Part shown: in pieces, positions 1 through 11,640 of the stretch
Position numbering within the stretch: position 1 is the stretch's first letter
How the letters are laid out: the number at the start of each line of letters is the position of its first letter
Source of the DNA: Delphinus delphis
Lineage: Eukaryota > Chordata > Mammalia > Artiodactyla > Delphinidae
Direction of reading: 5' to 3'
Assembly (NCBI RefSeq): GCF_949987515.2
Contig: NC_082686.1
Span: 50,189,911 to 50,253,910 of the forward strand
Length of the DNA: 64,000 nt
Notes under the pieces: generated by a model
What the model was told of the DNA's origin: nothing
Seen by the model: the letters and a program-made list of their open reading frames with translations, nothing else
Database searches by the model: none
Translations under genes and position numbers: made by a program

Positions 1-171
1 ATTATAAATTCCATATGTTATTCCAAATTATTTTGCTTTCTGAAGTTTCTTTAGAGTATATTGTCGCCTGGCATATTCTTTATTTGATCAATAATGTTTG
101 AACTGAATATCAGAAGAGGAATATCTCTATTCCTTTATATGATATTTACCAGAAATAAAATACATAGCATT

Positions 172-236
172 AGAGAGAGAGAGAGAGAGGAGGCAGAGAA
201 GGTAACGGGAGGAGATGGGGAGAGGAGAGAGAAATA
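172..236. repeat. GA-rich purine tract
   Basis: A run of (GA)n passes into a mixed G/A stretch with very few pyrimidines. It is a simple low-complexity tract, likely polymorphic in length, with no coding content. Confidence 0.85.
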
Positions 237-1205
237 TTAGGTAAAAGAGGCTATGAAACCACCTCTACTAAATATTTAACATGGGAAAAAAAAAGTTGTT
301 ATCAGTTTCAGGAGACCAGGATTTTTGTATGGAGTTGTACTGTTACTTCCTCATTTCCCTCCTTTATAAAATGAGTTAAAGTAGATTATCTCAGAGTCAA
401 GTTTAGGTCAAGAAACACAGTAGTTTTATTATTTATTTTCCTAGATAATATACTGTTTAGGTTTTCACATCTGAATATTTAGCTAAAGTGATAACAAACA
501 TTTTATTCCAGATAATGTCAGTAATATATTAATCTGTTGGTGACAGGCTACATTTCCTCTTCCAAGAAATGGGAAATTTAAGCCTTTTCAAAGGGCTTTT
601 TATTATTGTTGTCTGCTTTTAAATGAGATAGGTACTTCTTCCAGCAGACAAATAAAATTTCCAGCAGTTAGAAAGATACTTCTTAAAGAAATTCCTCAAA
701 ATATTAAAAGATTCTCCACAAGAAAATATGTGTATATTACCTCCTTTTCTTTCTCCTTCAAATATTTTCATTTAACATGTATAGGAGAGGTTTTAATGCA
801 CACATTCTATATTAACTATTTCCTTCCTCAGTAGTTATAAATTCCTTATTAGTGGGCCACACTGTTATCTAAAATAAAAGTCGCTATTCTGCCCTCCCAC
901 TACTTTGCAACTAGGTGTGTCCATGAGTCTAAATTCCACCAATAAAAATAAGCAGAAATTTAACGTGGCATTAAGGAAAGTTTCCTTGACAAAGGAAAAG
1001 CTCTTTCTCCTTTCTTGATGTAATGACACATCGTACCAACATGAGGTATAAGACACAAGCAGAAGATGGCAGAATAGAGAGATGAAAGCAAGTAGGACCA
1101 GACAGTATGGAGCACCCCCATCAACAAAGAGACACAGACCTCTGAATCTCTTTTAATGTGAGAGATTAACTAAACTGGAATCTTGTTTAAGCCCTTTACT
1201 AGAGC
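237..1205. other. AT-rich sequence, no gene recognised
   Basis: The stretch is AT-rich and has stops in all frames beyond about 60 codons. The part from about 880 to 1060 resembles an ancient interspersed repeat (a CAAT-type motif and a short purine/pyrimidine palindrome near 965-1020), but I cannot name a family. I see no exon with paired splice sites. Confidence 0.5.
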
Positions 1206-1320
1206 TTTCCTTCTTTCCTTTTCCCTTCCTTCCTCCCTTCCTTCCTTTCTTCCTTCCTTCCTTTTCTTTCTCTCTTCCTTTTCTTTCTCTCGTCTCTCTC
1301 TCTCTCTCTCTTCCCTTCTT
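1206..1320. repeat. Polypyrimidine microsatellite (CTTCC/CTTT)n-(TC)n
   Basis: About 115 bases are almost purely C and T: CTTCC and CTTT units first, then (TC)n at 1291-1310. Long homopurine/homopyrimidine tracts can form triplex DNA; that is general knowledge, not shown here. Confidence 0.9.
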
Positions 1321-2829
1321 CCAAACTAATCCTACTGGACATAGTACCTATACACTTGTATCTATGGAGCACAGAATGTACAATGCATATTTCCTGGTTA
1401 TCTGAGACAGAACTTTACATGTGAAAGTGAAGTTGTATCATTACCTCATGGATTGATTACAGATTTGTAACATGGTACCTTCTTTTTTAAAGAAAAATAG
1501 TTATTTTTAGTGAACTTGTTGGAGAGGCACATAAACATTTTAATAAATGTTTAACATTCTAAATTAAGATGTTCACAGAGACAGGAAAGATTATAAATCC
1601 ATCAATAAATTATTACACTGAATCCATTCCTTTAAGCTCTTCAAAATTTTTAGAAATAGATTATTTAGGAGTTTTGTCTCCCTTAAGACTTTCTGAGCTT
1701 GAGATTTATAGAAACAGAAAACATTGCATATAGTAGCAAAAACCTAGGCATAATTTGTCCAAGGCAGAGTAAGAAAAATGCAAGGCAGTAAAATAACTCC
1801 CATTTTAGAACTTAAAGGTAATGATTTTGAAAAGCTTTGCAGGTGGAGCAGGATTACCAAATTGGTTGAAGTTATATCCATCTAAAAAGTCCTGGATAAT
1901 TTTTATCTTGAAATTAACCTTGGGAGGAAATTAGACCTAAAAATAATCTTTGAATGTGTGTCTGTATACATGTGAAGTTTTGTGTTCCATTTTCCATATA
2001 GTGATATGAATTAATATTCATGATGATGATGTCTAATTGTGTAAATTTAGGTATATGTTTCTTTAAAATATTGTTCAAGGTGTAGATTTTGTAATAATTT
2101 AGTAATTTTTAATGTCATTTTTAACATGTATGAACTTTACTGCATAGTCCATTAAAATGAGAATCATGCTTGTTGAGGACTATGAAACAGGCAGGCCCTA
2201 TAAGTTATATATTTTAATTATGATTATTTTATATAATTCTGGACTCAAATATTTTGTTATTTGTTTAAGCTCTCAGAACCAAGAAGAGAAACAGGCAGGA
2301 TTTAATCCATAGCCACACTCTTTCTACTCTATTGCAGTAACTTTATAGTTCCAATTTTGTTATCAATAAAAAGGATAACTGAGTGATTGATTTACAGAGA
2401 ATACTGATGTCCATCACTTACATATCCCTGTTGCTGAAATGTTATTTTTTGAGCCTGTAAGTCAAATAGACAAGTCAGCAACACTGATGGGTAGAAACCT
2501 GTGCCCACTGCAGATGGAATAAACAATGACAAAAAAAAAACCTCCCTAAGTGCTAAAATCAACCTTTAAAGCGGTGAACTTGCAAACCTAAAAATATAAA
2601 GTGATAACAGTATTATCATAGACTACTTAGAACTTGAAATAATTCTAATTGTGAAGCCTAGTGTTTGTTTTGACAGAGTTAGAGAGCTGATAATACCTTC
2701 TCACTAATCTATTTTTTTCTAAACAAATCTGTCCAAGAAATGCTTCCCAGTGAACCACATTTAACAACTAGAAAGGGAACTGTGTTGCCATACATTACTT
2801 ATCTTCTGTTTATATTCCATAGTTTAGTG
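1321..2829. other. Unique AT-rich stretch
   Basis: No gene, recognisable repeat or structured RNA was seen. Reading frames are short and closed by many stops. Very old repeats could be missed by eye. Confidence 0.5.
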
Positions 2830-3022
2830 GCTTACAAACATTAGAGTACTCTAGAATTGCCTGAGGATATTTTTTAAACCATAGATCCCTGTACCCTACT
2901 CCCTCTGTTACAATAAGTGTGCTGTGTGACCCAGAGAGGTGTGTGTGTGTGTGTATTTAACAGATACACTTGGAGATTCTCTCAAAAATGGTCTAGGGAA
3001 CACATTTTGAGAATTAATGAGT
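2830..3022 (+). mobile_element. Old hAT-Charlie (MER5/MER20-like) DNA transposon relic
   Basis: The layout (a start with CTCTAGAATTGCCTGAGGA, a middle with GATTCTCTCAAAAATGG, an end near TTTTGAGAATTA) follows the common short non-autonomous hAT elements of mammals. A (GT)n run at 2940-2955 interrupts it. The copy is strongly diverged, so the family name is uncertain. Confidence 0.4.
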
Positions 3023-4292
3023 CAGTTTGCATGTTTATTCAATTTGTCTCATAGTATATAAGCATGAAATTACAAATCTAAATGAAATCAATGATTGTGG
3101 AATCCTCAATTTACCAATGAAGAAACAACTCAGTCGAATGTTAGAAACTCAGTTGAATGCATAGGATCTGAGATTTTCTCTACTTAGGAAGCTAACAAAT
3201 TAGCCAGCCATAGTTTCATGGATGTTGGCAGAGCACATGAACTCCTGGGTCAGAGAAAATAGACTTTATTACTCACTCCATAGCAAGCAGCATGAGCTTC
3301 ATGTTCATGCCAATTCTCCTTGTCCCCCCCTCCCCCAGATCTCACAGGGATAATGTGGAACACAAAGGTACACCGTGCACATGTAGGAAACCCCAACCTT
3401 TTATAAATGGCTGCACAAAAACCTGCCCAAACCTTGCCCTGATGTCAGGATATTTTGAATACCAAATAGACATGCTTTTTCTCTGGAGGGAGACAGTATT
3501 GTCCAAGGCTGTTTACAAACATCCTTGAAAAGTTACTATGAAACAAAGGCTTTCATTGTCTTAGCTTATAAAACATGCAGAAACAGGAGAGTCCAATGGA
3601 GAATTCTCCCAACCATGAGTTTTCCATTTTTAATTGAGTTTTTTTACAGGGCATAATCACAGGAATCTCACTATCCCATCTCATTCTCAATGTGACTTGT
3701 TTGTTTTTGCCTCTCCCCCAAAGATAGATATGAAGATTTCTCACCATCCCCTCACTAGGTTTCCTGAATATTACAGGAGAGTGTCCACACAGTGTAGTTC
3801 CACAAGGAAAAGACAAACCTTCATTTCTGACTTCTAATACTGCAAAGATACGGGAAAAAACCCATAATATTTACATCTTCCCATTAAAGTCACCTAAATA
3901 GTGATATCCTGCCATGGGTATGTAACATTTTCAATGGATTTTTTTTTGTTTTTTGATTTTTTTTGTTTGTTTTTTGCTTAAGACAATAGGTCCAATCCAA
4001 AGCCAAAGTTCTAGAAAGATAAGTTCAGAAAATCCCAGAAAGTTAATGCCTAGTACTGAATATAGACTCACTTATTATGTTCTACAGTCATTAGGATTGT
4101 TATTTATTGGGTACCTTTCATTGTATGGATCTGATTGGTGGTGAGATTACTTTATATTTAGAACACACATGAAAGAAGGCACTATGTTAAAGAACATACC
4201 TAACCTCCAAAAGCTTATAGCATATTGGAGAAAAACTATTTTACACAGATAACTGTAAGGCAGAGTAAAAAGTTCTGCTTCATTAAAGACTA
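3023..4292. other. Unique stretch, no gene recognised
   Basis: Short opposing frames at 3292-3528, 3553-3816 and 3634-3837 overlap on both strands and show no recognisable domain. A T-rich low-complexity patch lies at 3939-3976. No supported feature. Confidence 0.5.
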
Positions 4293-5006
4293 TGTTAATT
4301 TCTGTTGCTGCTGTACCAAATTAACACAATGTAGGGATTTAAAATAACATACCTTTATTTTTTTTGTTTGTCTTGTTTTGTTTTTAAAGTTTTTTTTTTT
4401 GAGGAGCATTTTTTAAAAGTCTTTATTGAATTTGCTACAGTATTGCTTCTGTTTTTTATGTTTCTGTTTCTTGGCCATGAGGTATGTGGGATCTTAACTC
4501 CCCGACCAGGGATCGAACCCACACCCTCTGCATTGGAAAGCAAAGTCTTAACCACTGGACTGCCAGGGAAGTCCCCACATTTATTTTTTTGCAGTTCTGG
4601 AGGTCAAAAATCTAAAATCAGTCTCACCTGGCTAAACTCAAGGTGCTTGCAGTGTTGCCTTCCCTCTGGAGATTCTAGTGGAAAATTCATTTCTCTCCTT
4701 TTCCAGCTTCTAAGGGCTGCCTACAGTTTTGTCTTGTGGCCTCTTCTTCCAGTATTTGTATTATTCCAAGTTCTGCTGCCATTGTCACATCTCCTTCTCG
4801 GACTCCGGCTCTCCTGATTTCATCTGTTCCCTTAAATGGACTCTTGTGATTACATTGGGCTCCACCAGATAATCCAGGATAATCTCCCTATCTCAAGTTC
4901 CATAACTTAATCACAACAGCCAAGTCACTTTTGCTAGTAGTATAATCTCTGGTTATGGAGATTAGTGTACAGATCTATTTGGTGGACCATTATTCCACCT
5001 AACACA
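4293..5006 (-). mobile_element. MaLR/MLT1-like LTR, reverse orientation, split by a SINE
   Basis: The left end (TGTTAATTTCTGTTGCTGCTG), the middle (GTTCTGGAGGTC, then GATTACATTGGGC and ATAATCCAGGATAATCTCCC) and the right end (CCACCTAACACA) match the reverse complement of the MLT1-type LTR family of mammals. Similar copies lie at 50690-51615 and 62510-63025, and a sense copy lies at 39616-40107. A tRNA-derived SINE sits inside at about 4385-4575. LTRs of this kind carry old retroviral promoter and polyA signals; no activity is implied. Confidence 0.65.
4385..4575 (-). mobile_element. CHR-type tRNA-derived SINE, reverse orientation
   Basis: The right end reads AACCACTGGACTGCCAGGGAAGTCCC and holds GATCGAACCC, the B-box region of a tRNA-derived SINE head read on the minus strand. 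The left end is a T run (the reverse of the A tail). It lies inside the LTR at 4293-5006; the short T-rich sequence TTTATTTTTTTG repeats on both sides and may be the target duplication. Confidence 0.8.
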
Positions 5007-5322
5007 GAGAGGTATATATCTTTGTAGTCATTAAGAATAAAAATTCTATCATTTTAATTAAATATTTGGTTTGCTATCTGAAGAAAAGCCTACTAAGTTT
5101 TGTTATGAACAATGTAGGTAACTTATTTGTATATCAATCCTTCTCCCCCGACAAATGCTACTAAAACTGAACTAGGCTATTCAGAAAGAGAAAGACAGAC
5201 ACAGGGAAACAGATGGAGGCAGACAGACTCAAAGAGGAAAACTGTATTTTCTCATATCTCCTTATGAAGGTGAACTGCTTGTCCACTTTAAGAAGAGAAC
5301 TCTTTGAAAATTTTTTAATATC
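5007..5322. other. AT-rich spacer with a purine-rich patch
   Basis: A GA-rich patch lies at about 5184-5242. No gene or named repeat was seen. Confidence 0.5.
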
Positions 5323-5890
5323 CTAGTGAAAAATTCTCTTAATGAAACAGTAGTTGACCTTAACAGTAGTCCAATGTAACAGCTTCTGAACTTGCTGACT
5401 GCTTATTGGTTTCTTTAGTTTGTTTGCTAATATTCTGTTCACAAGTTCAGTATCCAAATCTTGAGTGTGATGACTACAGCCCTTTCCAAAACCTGATAAC
5501 AATTTCAAAGGGAGAAAGAAGCAGGTGAGCTTCCTATCACAATATGTTAATGTTTTGACATTACTGTCTACCCTGAAGTCAAAAGACTGGAAAGAGCATA
5601 CCCTTGAGGCTTCTTTCTGATGTCACAATGTGATTCAAAGTAATTGGAATGAATATTCATGTTTTCTAGTGTCTGAGATGCTGTCATGGTCCCATCAGTT
5701 ATTAAGCAATGACAACATGATGTTGTTTTGATGATTCTTGTTTTATTAGTCCTACCAACTGTTGTAATGCAGACATGAGCATCCAAGCTCTATCTTCTAA
5801 CTCAAGATGGTTTATTACTTTAATGACATTGCAAAATAGCATGGAATTCACAAAAATAACAGAAAAATACAGGGAAATTATAACAAACAA
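5323..5890 (-). pseudogene. Possible coding-derived remnant, minus strand, frame broken
   Basis: Read on the minus strand, two frames join in order. One at 5705-5890 includes LELEDRAWMLMSALQQLVGL. It is followed in another frame, from about 5707 downwards, by LITDGTMTASQTLENM. A third frame at 5323-5508 includes LVNRILANKLKKPISSQQVQ. The composition (charged, leucine-rich, helix-like) looks more like protein than the neighbouring noise frames. A frameshift near 5705 and stops at 5568 and 5702 break it. I do not recognise the parent gene. The third part is preceded by TTATCAG after a pyrimidine-rich run, so a spliced exon is also possible. Chance frames cannot be excluded. Confidence 0.25.
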
Positions 5891-5932
5891 GCATGCACTT
5901 CTTCTAGCTTTATAAACTTAACATTAACTTCT

Positions 5933-6236
5933 TAAATTTTTTAAAATTTTTTGGCTGCATTGGGTCTTTGTTGCTGCATACAGGCTTTCTCTAGTTGTGG
6001 CAAGCGGGGGCTACTCTTCATTGCAGCCTGCAGGCCCTAGAAGGTGCAGGCTTCAGTAGTTGTGGTGCATGGGCTCAGTAGTTGTGGCTTGCGGGCTCTA
6101 GAGCGCAGCCTCAGTAGTTGTGGCGTGTAGGCTCAGTTGCTCTGTGTCATGTGGGATCCTCTTGGACCAAGGATTGAACCTGTGTCCCCTGCATTGGCAG
6201 GCAGATTCTTAACAACTGTGCCACCAGGGAAGTCCC
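5933..6236 (-). mobile_element. CHR-1-type SINE, near full length, reverse orientation
   Basis: The T-rich left edge, then TTGGCTGCATTGGGTCTTTG, repeated AGTAGTTGTGG units in the middle, and the tRNA-like head read in reverse (AGGATTGAACCTGTGTCCCC to GCCACCAGGGAAGTCCC) are the standard layout of the longer CHR-1 SINE. Flanks share AACTTCT (near 5926 and 6245), a possible short target duplication. Confidence 0.9.
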
Positions 6237-6446
6237 ACCACCAACTTCTGTTCCCAAGAAATTGGAGTAATAGAGATGAGATTCACCTTTCTACCTGAAA
6301 TAGCTGAAAGCAGGACAAAATATGTAAACCAGTTGTTTTCAAGACAGCAATCAATGGAGGACATTGATCCTTGATTAGCATTAAAAAAGTGAGGTGAGCA
6401 TCAGGATCGTCTGAGCTTTACTCCACTGATCGAGTTTTCAGGCCAC

Positions 6447-6491
<45 letters not shown>

Positions 6492-6889
6492 AGGGCGAGT
6501 ATTTAGGCAGAGCCTGAAAATTCCCTGAGGAGATGGAGCTAAGAGTCCAATCAGACCAAGATGTTTCGAGTTTGAAAAACAGAGTACAATACAGGAAGGA
6601 GCTACACAGAGAGAGAATTCCAGAGGTCAACAGAAGGTTCTCCTCAAGTATTCAACCCAGTACTAATGTTATACATCTGTGTGAAGGAACTACCTGAGGC
6701 TGGGAAAAGAAACACACAAAGGGATTAAAAGTAACATTCCTTGATGTGTGTGTACAGTGATAGGAATAGTGTTAATCCTGCTAGGAAAACTGGAAAGCTT
6801 CATACATTAGGGAAAATTGAATAGGGTACACAAAATAGAAATGCCTCAGTAGAGGGGAATGATTAGTACTAATCTGAGCACTGTTCCAA
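6237..6889. other. Unique stretch with a microsatellite
   Basis: Apart from the (AG)n run at 6452-6487, no repeat or gene is recognised. The frame at 6418-6630 is an artefact of the (AG)n run (a poly Ser-Leu string). Confidence 0.5.
6452..6487. repeat. (AG)n microsatellite
   Basis: About 18 uninterrupted AG units followed by GCGCGAGGGCGAG. Likely polymorphic. Confidence 0.95.
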
Positions 6890-9800
6890 TCCCATTTAAA
6901 AATTTTAAAGATGGAGTGAAAGGATCAAATTATTTCCAAGAAACCCAACTTTATCCCAGAACAAAGATCAAAATATTTATATAAATGTAAAATATCCACC
7001 ATCTAAAAAATAAATTTACAATATATGGTACCCTATAAAAAGTTACTAGACATGTGAAGAAACAGTCAATTAAAACAGACCCATGAAAAAAAACAAAACA
7101 ATACAAAAAACAGACCCATGGGGGCAAAAATGTTAGCTTTAGCAGACAGAAAAATTAAGAGTTATTATAACTGTATTTCATATGTTAAAAATGTTAAGGA
7201 GAGTTATGAGAAGTATTTAAAAATAAAATTTCTAGAGATGAAAACTAAAATTCCTGATATAGAAAAATATACTAGATGATATTAGAGCAGGCAGATAACT
7301 AGATATGAGCAGAGAAAGGGGGGCACAGGCCAGGTGGCAGGAAACCATACATCTTGTGAACAGTGAGGTCCTTGGAAAGACAAAGAAAAGCAGGAACCTC
7401 CAGACTGACAGGAAACCATACATTTTGAAGTGACAGCAGTTCTGGAGGCAGAGAAAGAAAGGTGGGAAAAGGCGGGAATCTCTGGAGTCTGAATGTAACC
7501 TTTTGCTCATTATGCCATCATTACAATACAAGTAGCCTTGCAGATAAAAAGTACCCATCACACACTGATGCTATGAAGACACTTCTGATTAAGACTAAAT
7601 AAGGACAAAAATACTTCCTCCCTTCAGGAAGGTGGAGCTGGAATGAAAATGAGGAAATATGACCCCAAACCCCTCCCTCCTCAATGAATATTCCATCCAT
7701 TCATTTTCACACCCATATAATCAGCTTGCCAAAGAAACTCAGGACAGCTTCTCACCTGTCTGCCTGTTGCCCCTTTAAGAGCATACTATCACTTAATAAA
7801 TCCTCACTTTGCTTTCTTCACCCCCATATCTCATCTCTGAATTCTTTCTGTAACAAAACAAGAACCTGATAACCTCTCCAGTATCAATGGGATTAATAGC
7901 AGATTAGAAATTTTGAAGAATTAGTGAACTTAATGAATAGGAACAGAAATTTTATCAAGAGAAAAACAGTAAGAAAATATGATAATAATGAACAGAATAT
8001 CATTTAACAGTAGGAAAACTTTAAGTGGCATAATCTATATGTATTAGAGTCCCTAAAGTTGAGAAAGGCAGGGGACAGAAAAAATATTTAAAGAAAAAAT
8101 GACTAAAATTTTTCCAAATTTGATAAAATTCACAGATAGAAGGACCTCAGTGTTCCCCAAATAAAAGAAACATGAAGAAAATGACATGAGACATATCATA
8201 ATCTAATTGCTTGAAACAAGAGATAAAGAGGAAACTTTATAGGCAGTTGGAGAAGAAGACATTATGAACAGAGAAATAAAAAGGATGATGGCAAGCAAGG
8301 AGAGACTAGAACACCAGCTTTAAAGTTCTGGGAAATAAAAGCTAGTGAAAAAGGAATTATTTACCCAGCAAATCTTTCTTTCAATTAAAAAAAAGGAGAA
8401 ATAAAGACCTTTTCAACATGCAAAAGATGAAAGGATTTATTGCCTTCAGACTCATACTACAAAACAATTTTAAGGTGTGTCCTTCAGATAGAAAGAAAAT
8501 GATACCAGATGCAAATATGTATGGACCCAAAGTAATAATGAGAACTAGAATTGGTACCTCCATGACTGAATATATATGTTTATTGCTTTAGATCCTATAA
8601 AATTACCCCCCTTGTATTAAAATAACCCAGAGAAAAGCAGTAAAAAAAAAATACCAGAGAACCAACGCAAAGAGAACAAGTAGAAAATGAAAAATAAAAT
8701 GGCAGAGCCATAAGATATCAATATTATATTCAGTGTAAATGGTTTAAATACATAAACTAAAGCAGGGGTTGGTAGAGTGGATAAGATAAAAACATGATCC
8801 AACTATATTCTATCTTTAAGAAACTCAGTTAAAATATAATGATATAGATAAAGTGAAAGAATGGAAAATGATATATCATACAAATATTAACCAAAGGAAA
8901 GCAGGAATAGCTTTATTATTGTTAGATTAAGTAGACTTCAGAGCAGCATAATTTCTAGAGACAAAGAGGTATATTGAAAAATGATGTGTCAATCAACAAG
9001 AAATGGAGCAATCCTAAGTGTTTATACACCAGAGAACACAGCTTCAATATATGTTAAACAAAAGCTGATAGAACTGACAGAAAAAAAGCAAATATCCAAT
9101 TATAATTAGACTTCAACACTGTATTACCAAATGATAAAACAACCAGACAGAAAATAAGCAAGGATATAGAAGAATTCAACAATGCCATGAACAAATAGGA
9201 TCTAATCTACATATACAGAACACTACAACAACAGCAAAATACACATTATTTTCAAGCTCCCACAGAACACACACTAAGATCATATTCTGGTCATAAAATG
9301 AATCCCAACAAGTTTAAAAGAATTGAAATTATACTAGAATTAGTGTTTGACCACAATAGAAACCAGTAATAGAATAACAGGCAAATCTCTAAGTATTTGG
9401 AGACTAAATACATTTATAATAATAAATTCTCAATAAATTTAAGAGGATTCAAGTTATGCCAAGTATGTTCTCTGACACATTATTAAAATAGAAATCAGTA
9501 ACAGAAAATAAGAGACAGATTTCTAGAATATCCTCAAATATATGGAAATGAAATAACAAAGATCTAAATAAAACATAGGTCACAGAAATAGTCAAATAGG
9601 GAATCAGGAAGTGTTTCTAACTACATGAAAATGAAAACAAATTATATTGAAATTTTAAGTTGCTGCCAAAGCAGTAATTAGAGGATAAATTATAGCACTA
9701 AATGCTTATATTAGGGAAGAAATATTTATATTAGAGAAGAAGAAATTAGCTCTTCAGTGTCTTCCAAAAAAAATACCTGAAAACTAATAAAGGGACAAAT

Positions 9801-9915
9801 AAAATTTAAAGTAAATAGAAAACAGAAATGGTAAAAATCAGGGCAAAAATCAGTGACAGAGAAAACAAACAAAAAAAATTTAAAAAATCAATAATACAAC
9901 TCTAGACAATTTAGA
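6890..9915 (+). mobile_element. Ancient L1 (L1M-type), sense, 5' half: ORF1 and start of ORF2
   Basis: Pieces such as CTAGAGATGAAAACTAAAATTCC, GATTAATAGCAGATTAGAA, TTTCCAAATTTGAT, AAATAAAGACCTTTTCA, CCTTCAGATAGAAAG and AATGATACCAGATG follow the order of the ORF1 region of old mammalian L1. The later part (AGAACACTACAACAACAGCAAAATACACATT, CATATTCTGGTCATAAAA, AGGATAAATTATAGCACTAAATGC) follows the endonuclease half of ORF2. All frames are broken. A solo LTR at 7277-7886 splits it. An internal partial duplication lies at about 9308-9560. It ends where an antisense L1 begins near 9916. Confidence 0.75.
7277..7886 (+). mobile_element. Solo LTR of an endogenous retrovirus (class I-like), 610 bp
   Basis: It interrupts the L1: the flanks CTAGA and ATGGGATTAATAGCAG belong to one L1 sentence. 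The ends are TGATAT...GTATCA, a proper TG...CA pair with an imperfect inverted repeat. Inside are a polyA signal AATAAA at 7795-7800, followed by a T/C-rich tail (TCTCATCTCTGAATTCTTTCTG), as in gammaretrovirus-like LTRs. The 18-base unit GGAAACCATACATCTTG/ATTTTG occurs twice (near 7340 and 7410), an internal duplication. No primer-binding site, gag, pol or env follows, so it is a recombined solo LTR. The duplicated target bases are not clear. Confidence 0.75.
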
Positions 9916-11640
9916 ACCATATTTTCAGAGGATATGGAGCTTTGAATTATTTTTTCCCTGTCTTACAGCTGCAGTTCCTGATGAGAAATCTGTTATATTT
10001 TGTTGTTGTTGTTCCTCTTTACATAATGTTTCTTTTTCCTTTGTTTGCTTTCCAGATATTTTCTTCATCCTTGTTTATCAGCATTTTAGCTATTATGTGC
10101 CAGTCACTTTAAAAAAATTTATTTGTGCTCATTAGAATTCTCTGGGTTTCTTGGATCTTTATTTTTTCCATTAATTTTCAAAAATTCTGGGTGATTATCT
10201 CATCAAATTTTTCTTGCACCCCATTCTCTCTTTTTTTATCCAAATACACAGATGGTAGGCTATTATTTATTATCTCACAGCCCTTGGATACTCTGGTTTT
10301 ATTTATTTATTATTATTTTCTTATGTTTCACCTTAGATAATTTCTATAACCATATACTCAAATTAACTTTTTCTTAGCTCTACCCAGTCTGCTCTTGAGT
10401 CCATCACAGGAATTCTTCATCTCTGTTATTATATTTTCACAGCTAGCACTTCCTTTTGACTTTTTGTATGGTTTCTACTTCTCTGCTGAAATTCTTTATC
10501 TTTTCATTCATGTTGTTCACCTTTTCCACTAGATCCTTTGTCATATTCATCATAATTATTTTGTTGTCCCTCTCTGATATAGCTAGCATCTGCATAATCT
10601 CTGAATATACTTTTATTGATTCATTGTTTTGTTGTAAATGTGTTTATTATCTTGCTCTTTTTGAGTGCCTTACAACTTTTTGTTTAACAGCTGTTGCTGT
10701 ATGGAGAAGAACAGTAGGAAGTGAGGTAAATTGTAGTTATACCTGGGTGCACCTCTTCTTCCTTCAGGCCATTGGAGAGGACAGTTGCTGCTGGGCTGCT
10801 CTTACCTTATACTTGGAAGGGGGCTTGGAGTGCTAGAGACTTTTTCTTACCTAGGGTTCCTGCTCCACTCTCATTTTCACCCGTTACTGCATACATGTAC
10901 CACGGAGTGGAGCTTTCTCTATAATTTTTCCCTCCTGCTGATGGCAGACTGTTGTAGCTTGTTTCGCACAATGGAGCCGGGAGGAGTTCTTTATTTTCCT
11001 GGGTCAGACTAAGTCTTAGGCCCTGTGCCTAAGGGATAGGGATGCCTCAGCATTCCTGTCCCACCTCTCCATTGCTACTAAACTCTTTTACATGTGATTG
11101 GTCTTAGGTAGGAGGGATTTTTCTGCCTTATCATCACTGGTAGCAGATCTCTTCTTGGTATTGGCACATAATATTGGGCCCAGGGACAGTGGGTTCTTTC
11201 TTTTTCTTTTACTCTACTTCATTAACAATGAATCCTTCCTGTGTTGTGAATTTGGAAGTGTTTTCTACCCTGCTCCCAGAAGCAAATAAATTTCATTGCT
11301 TCCATACCACCAGAAGCAAAGGAGTTTGCATGAACCCTATGAGTGAAATGTTTTCGTGCCCCTGCACCATCAGCTTAAAAAGCCTTTACTTCCTATGAGG
11401 GAAGTCCCTAGAGAATCAGATCACATCATGCCTGTCTTTGAGTGGTACCCAATCATATCCTGCATGCCTGTGACACCAAGTGGTATTTCTCCTGAGACCC
11501 TCGTCCTACTCCCAATCTTTCTTTTGAGCACTGGTGAAGGCCTATTTTTAATAGGCCTTCAGATTAATTAGAAACTGCCTCTGTTTCTGGAGCTCCAAGT
11601 TATGCCATATTGATATGCTAGCCCACACTATACCTTTAAG
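9916..11640 (-). mobile_element. Ancient L1 5' region (5'UTR-like), reverse orientation
   Basis: TCTGGGTTTCTTGGATCTTTA, TCTCATCAAATTTTTCTTGC, a CTTCCTTTTGACTTTTTGTATGGTTTCTACTTCTCTGCTGAAATTC stretch (shown in part) and TTGTTGTCCCTCTCTGATAT are hallmarks of the 5' region of old L1M/L1ME elements read backwards. The moderately GC-rich part at 10700-11540 fits the same 5'UTR. Frames here, including one of 126 codons at 10456-10836, run antisense to it and are not genes. Confidence 0.6.

Noticed and set aside
4368..4817. 149-codon plus-strand frame
   Set aside because: It spans the SINE and the LTR around it; it has no domain and is explained by the repeats.
10456..10836. 126-codon plus-strand frame
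   Set aside because: It lies antisense to an ancient L1 5' region; the protein text is T-rich noise (Phe, Ile, Ser).
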